Origin: Chloroflexota bacterium
GTDB lineage: Bacteria > Chloroflexota > Chloroflexia > Thermomicrobiales > JADLAZ01
Direction: 5' to 3'
Length of the DNA: 29,807 nt
Assembly (NCBI GenBank): GCA_020849725.1
Contig: JADLAZ010000132.1
Coordinates: 1-29,807, forward strand
Both the position numbers and the translations under genes were made by a program. Positions 7,051 through 13,990 of the stretch are shown in pieces; positions within the stretch are counted from its first letter, which is position 1; each line of letters begins with the position of its first letter. Below the pieces are notes generated by a model. That model was not told the DNA's origin and ran no database searches. It worked only from the letters and a program-made list of their open reading frames with translations.

Positions 7051-8020
7051 GGGACTTCACCTCCTGGGCCAACTCGCGATAGGCGCGGCTGATCTCGGCG
7101 TCGGGATCGTGGACGAGGACGGGCACGCCGTAAGCGGGCGCCTCGGCGGCGCGGATGGCCGTGCGGATGCGGGTCGTGAAGAGGCGGCCCTCGGCCAGCG
7201 TCGCCAGTTGCTCGATTACCTGCCGGCCCAGCACGGTGCGACTGTCGTAGAAGGTGGCCAGGATGCCCAGCACCGCCAGCGCCGGATTGACCCGCGCCCG
7301 CACCTGATCGACCAGCCGCAGCAGGTTGTCCATGCCGGCAATACCCAGAAAGTCGGCCTTGACCGGCACCAGCACCCAGCCGGCCGCCACCAGCGCTGCT
7401 GTCGTCAGCAGCGTCAGCCGCGGCGGGCAGTCGAGCAGGATAAACGCGTAGCGGCCGCCGGTCACCAGTGGCGCCAGTGTCTCGCGCAGCGTCAACTCCC
7501 GGCCAAGCTGGCGCAGCACCAGCGACTGCTCGTCGATCTCCAGATCGAGCGATGCCGGCAGCAGGTCGACGTTCGGCTGCACCTCGCGGCGCAGGCACTG
7601 CTCGACCGGCGCGCGGCCGGTGAGCGCATCACCGAGCCGCGGACCGTCGTCACGCGCTAGCGCGCCGAACGAGACCGATAGACTGGCCTGCGGGTCGCAG
7701 TCGACCAGCAGCACGCGCTGGTCGGCCGCTAGCGCCGCGCCAAGATTGGCGGTCGTCGTCGTCTTGCCGACGCCGCCCTTGTGGTTGGCGATGGCGATCA
7801 CGGCTGCCGGTGTGGGCGGAGCGGCGCTGCTATGGCCGTTGCCAGCCGACGACACCGAGTGCAGGTAGGCCCGCAACTGCGCCCGGTCGAAGCGCCACTG
7901 GGTGCCGACCTTGAGGCCCGGCAGCTGGCCGGCGCGCACCAGCCGGTAGACGGTCTCGTGACTCAGCCCGAGTTCGGCGGCGACCTCGGCCAGCGTCAGC
8001 AGGCGGTCGGTGCGGCTCAC
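7013..8020 (-). CDS. parA: ParA partition ATPase with N-terminal excisionase-type HTH
   Basis: This is a 335-residue Walker-type partition ATPase. The C-terminal ParA domain shows the deviant Walker A KGGVGKTT (81-88), VLLVDCDPQAS (103-113) and a Walker B-like ILLDCPP. These drive DNA-bound ATPase cycling against ParB. Residues 7-54 are a winged helix-turn-helix of the excisionase/MerR-like type (LTLAEVAAELGLSHETVYRL, then the wing GTQWRFDRAQL), joined by a Ser/Ala/Pro linker. Type Ia plasmid ParAs carry an N-terminal DNA-binding domain for autorepression, but usually of another fold. I chose the GTG at 8020 because AGGAG (8028-8032) lies seven bases upstream. An upstream GTG at 8035 is less well placed. 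It is divergent from a carbonic anhydrase gene. Confidence 0.92.
   Translation of the reverse strand: MSRTDRLLTLAEVAAELGLSHETVYRLVRAGQLPGLKVGTQWRFDRAQLRAYLHSVSSAGNGHSSAAPPTPAAVIAIANHKGGVGKTTTTANLGAALAADQRVLLVDCDPQASLSVSFGALARDDGPRLGDALTGRAPVEQCLRREVQPNVDLLPASLDLEIDEQSLVLRQLGRELTLRETLAPLVTGGRYAFILLDCPPRLTLLTTAALVAAGWVLVPVKADFLGIAGMDNLLRLVDQVRARVNPALAVLGILATFYDSRTVLGRQVIEQLATLAEGRLFTTRIRTAIRAAEAPAYGVPVLVHDPDAEISRAYRELAQEVKSRVAESVVASPAR
7060..7065 (-). promoter_or_regulatory. Shine-Dalgarno AGGAGG for parB inside parA
   Basis: A perfect AGGAGG on the minus strand ends nine bases before the parB GTG at 7050. It fixes that start and shows that parB initiates independently within the parA coding region. 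Confidence 0.8.
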
Positions 8021-8063
8021 GGCACGGCTCCTCACAGCGGACGGTAGTGCTGGCCGCCCCTGA

Positions 8064-8088
8064 CCAGCGTTGACGGAACGACCGCTGG
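8064..8088. promoter_or_regulatory. Inverted repeat CCAGCG-N13-CGCTGG upstream of parA
   Basis: CCAGCG (8064-8069) and CGCTGG (8083-8088) form an interrupted palindrome about 45 bases upstream of the parA start. Its span of two helical turns would suit a dimer of the ParA helix-turn-helix domain as autorepressor. This is only a positional inference. Confidence 0.3.
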
Positions 8089-8126
8089 CGAGTGTGGTTG
8101 CGGTTGGTCAATGGTGGCAGCAGGCC

Positions 8127-8155
8127 TTGACAGCCTGGCGCTGCCAAGAGATACT
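8127..8155 (+). promoter_or_regulatory. Promoter for carbonic anhydrase (TTGACA-17-GATACT)
   Basis: A perfect -35 hexamer TTGACA (8127-8132) is followed after 17 bases by GATACT (8150-8155), 4 of 6 to the -10 consensus. The surrounding stretch is clearly AT-richer than the genes. It leaves a leader of about 60 bases to the GTG at 8225. Confidence 0.6.
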
Positions 8156-8224
8156 CAGAATTGTTGATCGGCTTTTCTTGTTTGGCCTGTGTGGTGTTTG
8201 CGGTATCTGGAAGGAGCGAGACAC

Positions 8225-8800
8225 GTGCCTGTGCTGTCCGAGGTTCTGGCCGCCAACGGCCGCTATGCTGCCGCCTTCACCAAGGGCGCGCTGCCGCTGC
8301 CGCCAGCGCGGCGATTTGCGGTGCTGGTCTGCATGGACGCCCGGATCGACCCGGCCAAGGCGCTGGGCCTGGATGAGGGCGATGCTCACGTCATCCGCAA
8401 CGCCGGTGGGCGTGCCAGCGACGACGCCATCCGCTCGCTGGTGATCTCCTACAAGTTGCTCGGCACGCGCGAGTGGTTCGTCATCCATCACACGGACTGC
8501 GGCATGCTGCTCTTCACCAACGACGTCATGACCGATCTACTCAGCCACAGTCTGGAGACGGCGATGATTGGGTCGGATGGCTGGAAAGATGTCGGCGCCG
8601 GCCCGGGGGCGATCGATGGCGCCTACATCAACTGGCTCACGATCGCCAATCTGGAGCAGAGCGTCGTCGACGATGTGCAGCGCATTCGCAACCACCCGCT
8701 GGTGCCGGGCACGATTCCGATCTATGGCTACGTCTACGACGTGAAGAGTGGCCGCCTGATCGAGGTTGCTGAGGCGACCAGGGCCGGCGTGGCGCGCTAA
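8225..8800 (+). CDS. Beta-class carbonic anhydrase
   Basis: This zinc enzyme interconverts CO2 and bicarbonate. The 191-residue protein shows the beta-class signature: CMDAR with zinc ligand Cys36 and the Asp38/Arg40 dyad, then HHTDCG with ligands His89 and Cys92, and the conserved RNAGGR region (58-63). The short length fits the compact beta-CA group found in archaea, mycobacteria and Chloroflexota. The GTG at 8225 is chosen because GGAAGGAG ends eight bases upstream. The longer frame from 8189 has no ribosome site. The upstream promoter is one of the clearest in the window. It is divergently transcribed from parA with 204 bases between the starts and stands alone. Confidence 0.92.
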   Translation: MPVLSEVLAANGRYAAAFTKGALPLPPARRFAVLVCMDARIDPAKALGLDEGDAHVIRNAGGRASDDAIRSLVISYKLLGTREWFVIHHTDCGMLLFTNDVMTDLLSHSLETAMIGSDGWKDVGAGPGAIDGAYINWLTIANLEQSVVDDVQRIRNHPLVPGTIPIYGYVYDVKSGRLIEVAEATRAGVAR

Positions 8801-9268
8801 CGCGCCCGCTGGCCGCCCGGCGGTGACGGTCGCGGCCTCGGCATGGCGCAGGCGCCAGACGCGAACGCTCATGCGGTCACCTTCTCTCGCTCGACTCCGC
8901 GCCGTGGGCCAACTGGGTGTGGTGACGGGTGGCCAACCGTGGCAGCATCGGCAGGGCGCCCGTCGCTGGTGCGGCGGCGCTGTGCCCAGCCGCTATCGCC
9001 GCGCGCGCACCATGTGCGTAGCGCCGTTACCTGGCAGGTAATCGATGCGCGATCCGGTCATTCTTCCCGGCCGACGAGGTGACGGCCACGCTCCTCGGTG
9101 TGCGCCGCCCAGCCAGCGACGGTACGACTGAGGCCCGCTGAGCGGATGTCTGACACCGATCCGTGCTATCCGAAAGCCGGGATAGCGGCTACACTGTGGC
9201 CGGTGCCGGCCGCCCTAGAGTAGGCGTCATGGCCGGCGTGAGCGCTCGCGCGAGGAGGAGACTCGACC
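8801..9268. other. 468-base intergenic stretch, no convincing gene
   Basis: No frame here has a plausible start, ribosome site and recognisable product. The only structured feature is the inverted repeat at 9165-9186 just upstream of the Gfo/Idh/MocA gene. The short open frames on both strands look like high-GC artefacts; a decayed gene cannot be excluded. Confidence 0.5.
9165..9186. promoter_or_regulatory. Operator-like inverted repeat GCTATCC-N8-GGATAGC
   Basis: A perfect 7-bp inverted repeat (9165-9171 and 9180-9186) lies about 85 bases before the Gfo/Idh/MocA start. A TACACT hexamer follows directly at 9190-9195 and could be the -10 box. A regulator bound at this repeat would overlap the -35 zone. 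Confidence 0.4.
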
Positions 9269-10315
9269 ATGGGCAAGGTTCGCTTCGGCGTCGTCGGCAC
9301 CGGCGGCATCGCCAACCACCACGCTGCTGGCCTGCAAGCGCTGGCCGACCTCGGTGAGATCGTCAGTTGCGCCGATGTCCTGCCCGGCCGGGCGGCTGCC
9401 TTCGCCGAGAAGTGGCACATCCCCCACCACTACGACTCGGCCCAGGCGCTGCTCGACGCTGGCGGCATCGATGTCGTCATCGTCTGCACGCCGCACCCGC
9501 AGCACGCCGACCCGCTGGTCCTGGCCGCCGAGCGCGGCATCCACGGCGTCACCGAGAAGCCGTTCACCGCCACGCTGCAGGACGCCGACCGCGTGCTGGA
9601 GGCGGCCGCCAAGCACGGCACCATGCTCTCGGTCATGGGCCAGCGGCGCTGGATGCCGGCCGCGCAGCGCATCCGTGAGGCGATCGACGCCGGCAAGCTC
9701 GGCAGCCACATCATCCTCGGCGAGTCGTACTGCGAGATGTGGCGTAGCCCGGAGTACTACGCCCGTGATGCCTGGCGCGGCCGCTGGGATACCGAGGGCG
9801 GCGGCGTGCTGATGAATCAGTCGCCGCACAACATCGACTACCTGCTCTGGTACATGGGGCCGGCCGTGGAGATCTTCGGCTACTGGGACAACATCAACCA
9901 CCCCTACGTCGAGATCGAGGACAATGCCATCGCCGTCATCAAGTTCAAGAGTGGCGGGCTGGGCATCCTCAAGGGCAGCGTCAGCATGAACCCACCGCGC
10001 CGCATCCACGGCGTCACACTCGTCGGCGAAGCCGGCCCGACCGTCAGCGTCGACGTCTGGGACTTCGCCGACGGCCAGAACGACATCTGGAACATCCCTG
10101 GCGATGAGGCGCAGGTCGAGGAGTGGCGGCGGCAGGACAAGGCGTTCGGCACCGGTGACCTGCCCAACTTCCACGCCTACCAGTTGCGCGACATCATCGG
10201 CGCCGTGCAGGACAAGCGACCGCCGGCCATCACCGGCGAGGACGGCCGCGCCGTCGTCGCCATCATCCAGGGCGTCTACGAGTCCGGGCGCAGCGGCCGG
10301 CCGGTCAAGCTGTAG
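9269..10315 (+). CDS. Gfo/Idh/MocA-family oxidoreductase
   Basis: This is an NAD(P)-dependent sugar or cyclitol dehydrogenase of 348 residues. The N-terminal Rossmann fold has VVGTGGIANHH (residues 8-18), and the family EKP motif is at 96-98. The C-terminal alpha/beta domain contains QSPHNIDYLLWYMG, whose His fits the usual catalytic region (Asp-x-x-x-His). Length is typical. The start is firm: GGAGGAG lies shortly before the ATG. The substrate cannot be predicted; such enzymes often act on inositols, glucose or amino sugars. A strong hairpin 30 bases after the stop suggests a single-gene transcript. Confidence 0.92.
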   Translation: MGKVRFGVVGTGGIANHHAAGLQALADLGEIVSCADVLPGRAAAFAEKWHIPHHYDSAQALLDAGGIDVVIVCTPHPQHADPLVLAAERGIHGVTEKPFTATLQDADRVLEAAAKHGTMLSVMGQRRWMPAAQRIREAIDAGKLGSHIILGESYCEMWRSPEYYARDAWRGRWDTEGGGVLMNQSPHNIDYLLWYMGPAVEIFGYWDNINHPYVEIEDNAIAVIKFKSGGLGILKGSVSMNPPRRIHGVTLVGEAGPTVSVDVWDFADGQNDIWNIPGDEAQVEEWRRQDKAFGTGDLPNFHAYQLRDIIGAVQDKRPPAITGEDGRAVVAIIQGVYESGRSGRPVKL

Positions 10316-10347
10316 AGCGAGGCCACGGGGCGGCTCGTCAGGTGGCG

Positions 10348-10377
10348 GGCCGCTCCGACCCGGACACGGGAGCGGCC
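10348..10377 (+). terminator. Hairpin after Gfo/Idh/MocA gene
   Basis: GGCCGCTCC (10348-10356) pairs perfectly with GGAGCGGCC (10369-10377) over a 12-base loop, starting about 30 bases past the stop codon. Only two T residues follow, so it is a GC-rich terminator without a U tract. Confidence 0.55.
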
Positions 10378-10416
10378 TTCGGCGGCAATCACGTCCGTCA
10401 CAGGAGCATGAGAGGG

Positions 10417-11022
10417 ATGCTCACGGTTCCGTCACCCGCCATCGGCCTCCGCTCGCTGGATGCCGGCTGGAATCGCGCCCGCTGGGAGCAGTTGCCGGCT
10501 GATGGCAAGCGGTACGAGGTCGTTGACGGCGTGCTGTACGTGAGCACGGTGCCGAGCACCTTCCATCAATGGGTCCTCAGTCACATTGCCTTCATGCTTT
10601 TCGATCGCATTGATCGGCAGAACCTCGGCCTCATGCTGTGGGCGCCGCTTCCGGTCTTCATGCCGGGCTGTGACCCAGTCCAGCCCGATATCCTCGTCGT
10701 TCGCACCGAGCATGTCGCCATCTTCCACGATCGTTACGTACATGGTGTGCCGGACTTGCTCGTCGAAGTTCTCTCCCCCTCAAACGCCGCCCAGGACACG
10801 CAGGTCAAGCGCGGCGCCTACGCCCGCGCCGGTGTGCCTGAGTACTGGATCGCCCGCCCGGCCACGCGCGATCTGCTCGTCTACGCTCAGCCGGACAAGG
10901 ACCTGGGCGACTACGCCGCCAGTACCCTCGTCCCGCCCGACGGCGAGCTCGTGTCGGCCACGTTCCCGGTGCGCGCCGCGATCACCGGCTTCTTCGACGG
11001 CGCGCCCGACCCGACGCTGTAG
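10417..11022 (+). CDS. Uma2-family (DUF820) PD-(D/E)xK-like protein
   Basis: This 201-residue protein belongs to the Uma2 family, which is widespread and expanded in Cyanobacteria and Chloroflexota and has a restriction-endonuclease-like fold. Visible family features are EQLPADGKRYEVVDGVLYV near the N-terminus, VQPDILVVRTEH (the conserved P-D), VPDLLVEVLSPSN (the E-V-x-SPS core) and KRGAYARAGVPEYWI. The putative catalytic set D...E-V-L is present. The physiological role is unknown; expansion and proximity to mobile or toxin-antitoxin genes are common. The ATG at 10417 is chosen because AGGAG lies 10 bases upstream. An ATG nine bases earlier has too short a spacing. It is convergent with the LLM oxidoreductase. 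Confidence 0.9.
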   Translation: MLTVPSPAIGLRSLDAGWNRARWEQLPADGKRYEVVDGVLYVSTVPSTFHQWVLSHIAFMLFDRIDRQNLGLMLWAPLPVFMPGCDPVQPDILVVRTEHVAIFHDRYVHGVPDLLVEVLSPSNAAQDTQVKRGAYARAGVPEYWIARPATRDLLVYAQPDKDLGDYAASTLVPPDGELVSATFPVRAAITGFFDGAPDPTL

Positions 11023-11036
11023 CCGTCCCACCGCGC

Positions 11037-11054
11037 CTATGCCACGTGGCATAG
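11037..11054. promoter_or_regulatory. Perfect 18-bp palindrome with core ATGCCACGTGGCAT (candidate parS)
   Basis: CTATGCCACGTGGCATAG is a perfect 18-bp palindrome, located between two convergent genes. Its inner 14 bases equal the palindrome next to parB (5900-5913). A site between gene ends is an unlikely place for a repressor operator, which favours a structural role such as ParB loading. Confidence 0.5.
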
Positions 11055-11073
11055 TGCCACCGATGGGCGATGA

Positions 11074-11095
11074 GGGCAGCCACAGAGGGCTGCCC
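11074..11095. terminator. Bidirectional hairpin between convergent genes
   Basis: GGGCAGCC (11074-11081) and GGCTGCCC (11088-11095) form an 8-bp stem with a 6-base loop. It lies between the ends of the Uma2 gene and the minus-strand LLM oxidoreductase, a fitting position for shared termination. Confidence 0.5.
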
Positions 11096-11097
11096 CT

Positions 11098-11116
11098 ACT
11101 GGCGACTGGCTACTCC
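11098..11116. repeat. Dispersed heptad repeat, second copy
   Basis: ACTGGCG-ACTGGCT-ACTCC matches the end of the array at 1434-1452 in 17 of 19 bases. It overlaps the stop codon of the LLM gene on the minus strand (stop at 11110-11112). Confidence 0.55.
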
Positions 11117-11928
11117 CCTGGCGGTCCCTGCCGAATGCGCGCCCGCACCTCGACCGGCCCGTTCGGCGGCGTCCACGGCGACTCGATCCACCAGGTCGCG
11201 CCGGCCTCGGCGAAGGGGCGCACCTGGTCGGCGGCGCGCGCCGGGTCGCCGGTGGGGGTGATGCCCTCGACGATGATGTCGTAGGGCGCGCCGGCCGGGC
11301 GATGCTCGGTCGCGTAGGCGCGCATGGCGCGGATATCATCCGGCGTCAGGTCGGTCGTGCCGTAGACGCTGGCGAGCAGCCCGTCGTAGCGCAGCGCCCG
11401 CGCCATCGACCGCTCGCGCGGCCACGCGCCGACGACCCAGATGGGGATGCGCGGCTGCTGCACCGGGGTCGGCACGAACGTCATCTCGCCGAGTTGGTAG
11501 TGCTTCCCCTGGTACTGGAAGGGCCGGCCGCTCCACAGCCCGGTCAGAATCGCCAGGCTCTCGTCCAGCAGTTCAGCGCGCGCGCGCCGGTCGGTCTGCT
11601 CGCCGACCAGCCCGAAGGTGTCGACCGCGCCCAGCCCGACCGGCAGCACCAGCCGGCCATTCGACAGGTGATCGACGGTCACCGTCTCGCGGGCCAGCTT
11701 CCAGGGTCGCCGGCGCGACGGCGGCGTCAGCAGCGCGCCCAGGCGCACCCGCTCGGTGCGCACCGCCATCGCCGCCAGCACCACCCACGGGTCGTAGATC
11801 GGTGTCTCTGGACCGACGTAGAGGGCGTCCCAGTAGAAGACGCCGTCCCAGCCGGCCGCCTCAGCCGCGACGGTCAGGTCGAGGATAGCGTCGAGATCAC
11901 CGCTGGGAATGACGATACCGTATCGCAC
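11110..11928 (-). CDS. LLM-class flavin-dependent oxidoreductase
   Basis: This is a luciferase-like monooxygenase/F420-or-FMN reductase of 272 residues with a TIM-barrel fold. It starts MRYGIVIPSGD, followed by AAEAAGWDGVFYWD. It also shows RTERVRLGALLTPPSRRRPWKLARE and LSNGRLVLPVGLGAVD, all standard for the group. Short members of this class act on small organic substrates or are F420-linked; no substrate is predictable. The start is a GTG chosen because AGGAG lies seven bases upstream and the conserved first strand begins there; longer forms lack both. It stands as a single minus-strand gene. The stop codon falls inside a short repeat. Confidence 0.9.
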   Translation of the reverse strand: MRYGIVIPSGDLDAILDLTVAAEAAGWDGVFYWDALYVGPETPIYDPWVVLAAMAVRTERVRLGALLTPPSRRRPWKLARETVTVDHLSNGRLVLPVGLGAVDTFGLVGEQTDRRARAELLDESLAILTGLWSGRPFQYQGKHYQLGEMTFVPTPVQQPRIPIWVVGAWPRERSMARALRYDGLLASVYGTTDLTPDDIRAMRAYATEHRPAGAPYDIIVEGITPTGDPARAADQVRPFAEAGATWWIESPWTPPNGPVEVRARIRQGPPGE

Positions 11929-12022
11929 GCGCTGGCTCCTTCCATCTCTGTCAGCGATCAGCCAGCGCTCAGTATGGAGCGCCGCCGTCGTCACCACCAC
12001 CACATCGAGGCATGAGCAGACA

Positions 12023-12051
12023 TTGCCTGCCTAGCGCGACGGCCGTATCAT
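12023..12051 (+). promoter_or_regulatory. Promoter of the toxin-antitoxin pair
   Basis: TTGCCT (12023-12028) and TATCAT (12046-12051) are 17 bases apart, matching consensus at 4 of 6 and 5 of 6. They lie 33 bases before the antitoxin ATG, in a visibly AT-richer stretch. Confidence 0.5.
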
Positions 12052-12083
12052 AGAATCAGATTCGCTGGAAGAGGGGGCCAATC

Positions 12084-12356
12084 ATGGACACGAGAATTAC
12101 GGCGACCGACCTTGCGCGGACGCTCTCCGAGATCCTGAGCCGGGTCGCCTATCAGCAGGAAACCTTCACGATTGAGCGGAACGGCGTGCCGGTGGCCACG
12201 CTGGCGCCCGTATCAACGGCAGCGCGGCCGGTGACGATGAAGGAGCTTGCCGTGCGCCTGGGCGATCTGCAGTTGCCTGGCGAGGGCTTCGCCGACGATC
12301 TTGAGGCTGTGCAGGCCGCACAACTGCCGCTTCCCCCATCACCATGGCCCAACTGA
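12084..12356 (+). CDS. Phd/YefM-type antitoxin
   Basis: This is the antitoxin of a type II toxin-antitoxin pair: a 90-residue DNA-binding repressor that neutralises the toxin with its C-terminus. The N-terminal Phd/YefM fold is seen as ITATDLARTLSEILSRV followed by the strands FTIERNGVPVATLAPV (about residues 5-43). The C-terminal half (LGDLQLPGEGFADDLEAVQ) is the flexible toxin-wrapping arm. The stop codon overlaps the toxin gene by 13 bases, the usual coupling. A purine-rich GGAAGAGGGGG precedes the ATG. A promoter sits 33 bases upstream, so autoregulation is likely at that site. Confidence 0.88.
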   Translation: MDTRITATDLARTLSEILSRVAYQQETFTIERNGVPVATLAPVSTAARPVTMKELAVRLGDLQLPGEGFADDLEAVQAAQLPLPPSPWPN

Positions 12357-12757
12357 TCGATACGAGCGTGTTCATCAGCCTGGAGCGGCGCTCGCTGCCG
12401 GTCAGCGCGCTCGTAGCAGCGGTGGCCGATGAACCGATAGCGGTGGCGGCAATCACCGCCTCAGAGTTGCTCGTCGGCGTGTTGCGAGCCGATATGCCGG
12501 CTCGTCGTCTGCGGCGCGGGGCATTCGTCTCGGAGGTGCTCGCCGCGCTGCCGGTCCTGGCGTTTGATCTCCAGGTGGCCCGAGTGCATGCGGCGCTCTG
12601 GGTAGAGTTGCTCACGGCGGGGCAGATGATCGGTGCGCATGACATGCAGATCGCGGCCACGGCACTGGCGCATGGGTACGCCGTGGTGACTGCCAACCGG
12701 CGCGACTTCGACCGCATTCCGGGCCTGGTTGTGCGGCAGCCGGCGTGGTCGACGTAG
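12344..12757 (+). CDS. vapC: VapC-type PIN-domain toxin ribonuclease
   Basis: This is a PIN-domain RNase of 137 residues, expected to cut tRNA or rRNA when freed from its antitoxin. The four acidic active-site residues can be placed: Asp6 in LIDTSVF, Glu41 in TASELLVG, Asp100 in GAHDMQIAA and Asp121 in TANRRDFDR. Length and motif spacing are normal, so it should be active. It starts 13 bases inside the antitoxin gene. VapC partnered by a Phd-like antitoxin is common. The gene ends 28 bases before the convergent PDZ-protease gene, with a small palindrome (CACCAG-c-CTGGTG, 12767-12779) between them. Confidence 0.92.
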   Translation: MAQLIDTSVFISLERRSLPVSALVAAVADEPIAVAAITASELLVGVLRADMPARRLRRGAFVSEVLAALPVLAFDLQVARVHAALWVELLTAGQMIGAHDMQIAATALAHGYAVVTANRRDFDRIPGLVVRQPAWST

Positions 12758-12785
12758 CGACCGCCGCACCAGCCTGGTGTGACGC

Positions 12786-13844
12786 TTACGCTGCGGTTGG
12801 CAGCGCCGCTTGAGGCGGCTGGGATGGTGCTGCACTCGCCGCCCGCAGTGTCGCCAGGAAGTCGAGCGCCTCCTGCAGCGTGTTCACCTCGACCACCGTC
12901 AGGCTGGTGGCGGTGGCGCGCGCCTCGGCGACGTTGTCGCGCGGCGCCAGGAAGTAGTGCGCCCCAGCCCGCTCCGCGCCCTTCACCTTGTGGCGCGCGC
13001 CGTCGATCGGCCCGACCTGCTCGTCCAGACTGATCGTGCCGGTGCCGGCGACGCGCTGACCGTGGCTCAGGCTCGTCTCGCCGAGCGCGTCCAGCATCGC
13101 CAGCGTGAACATCAGCCCGGCGGACGGCCCGCCCAGGTTGCCGGCATCGACGCTGATCTCGAACGGCTGGCCGCTGATGGTCGTGTCGGTCGCGACGCTG
13201 ATGCCGATCGTCGCCTGGTCCGGCGTCTGCGGCGCGGCCGTCGTCGCCGCGGTCAGGTCGCTGACCGTGCCGCCACGGTCGACCGTCAGCCGCACCGGCT
13301 GGCCGACGGCGCGGCCGCGAATAGCCGTGCCGGCCGCGGCGGCCGTCGCCACCGGCGTGCCGTCGACGGCGGTGATGCGGTCGCGGATCTTCAGCACGCC
13401 CTCGGCCGGCCGGCCCGGCAGCACCGCCGTGACGACCGCGCCATTGTCGCGCACCTCGACCGGGTAGCCGGCCCGGCGCAGCGCGACGATCTTGGCGACC
13501 TCGGTGCTCTCATCCAGCAGGTGGCGCGAGATCTCGCCGTAGGTCTCGGCCGGCATGCCGTGCGGGCGCAGGCGCGTCGCCGGCTGCAACTCGCCATCCA
13601 GGCCCAGGCGCGCCTCAAGCCACTCCATCAGCGATACCTGCGAGTCGATCGCCACGCTCGTCAGGTAGAAGACCGCCCGCTCGGCCGGTGGGGTGCGGCC
13701 GTCCACGGTCAGCATCGGCCCGACCGGCCGGGCCGGGCCGGGGCCGACCAGCACCGACTCATTCGCCTGCTGCACCCCGATGCCGACCGCCGCCATCAGC
13801 AGCAGACCGACCAGCAGCGGCGTAAGCAAGCGCACCAGACGCAT
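12786..13844 (-). CDS. Membrane-anchored PDZ-Lon (S16) protease, YlbL-like
   Basis: This is a 352-residue extracytoplasmic serine protease. An N-terminal membrane anchor (residues about 5-24) is followed by a PDZ domain (about 125-205, with AVLPGRPAEGVLKIRDRIT) and a C-terminal Lon-type S16 domain. The Ser-Lys dyad is visible as Ser241 in GGPSAGL and Lys286 in GARHKVKGA, 45 residues apart, close to Lon spacing. A Pro/Ala-rich tail ends it. Bacillus YlbL and actinobacterial relatives share this plan and act in envelope or checkpoint proteolysis. The ATG at 13844 is chosen because GGGAGGG is close upstream and the membrane helix starts at once. It is last in the minus-strand block, 146 bases after the recombinase. 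Confidence 0.9.
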   Translation of the reverse strand: MRLVRLLTPLLVGLLLMAAVGIGVQQANESVLVGPGPARPVGPMLTVDGRTPPAERAVFYLTSVAIDSQVSLMEWLEARLGLDGELQPATRLRPHGMPAETYGEISRHLLDESTEVAKIVALRRAGYPVEVRDNGAVVTAVLPGRPAEGVLKIRDRITAVDGTPVATAAAAGTAIRGRAVGQPVRLTVDRGGTVSDLTAATTAAPQTPDQATIGISVATDTTISGQPFEISVDAGNLGGPSAGLMFTLAMLDALGETSLSHGQRVAGTGTISLDEQVGPIDGARHKVKGAERAGAHYFLAPRDNVAEARATATSLTVVEVNTLQEALDFLATLRAASAAPSQPPQAALPTAA

Positions 13845-13990
13845 CAGGCCCTCCCGGGCCGGGTACTCCGCCAGCCCCGGTGGATCTACGCGGCGGGCGC
13901 TGATTTGGACGGGTCGCATCGCGCCCTGACCTGAGCGACCGGGCCGGAGCCAGTCGGCACTGTCGGACGCAGCGGAGAGCCGGCCGCACC

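Noticed and set aside
8021..8224. Replication origin beside parA
   Set aside because: There are no DnaA-box-like TTATCCACA repeats and no iteron array. The AT-richer part is explained by the carbonic anhydrase promoter.
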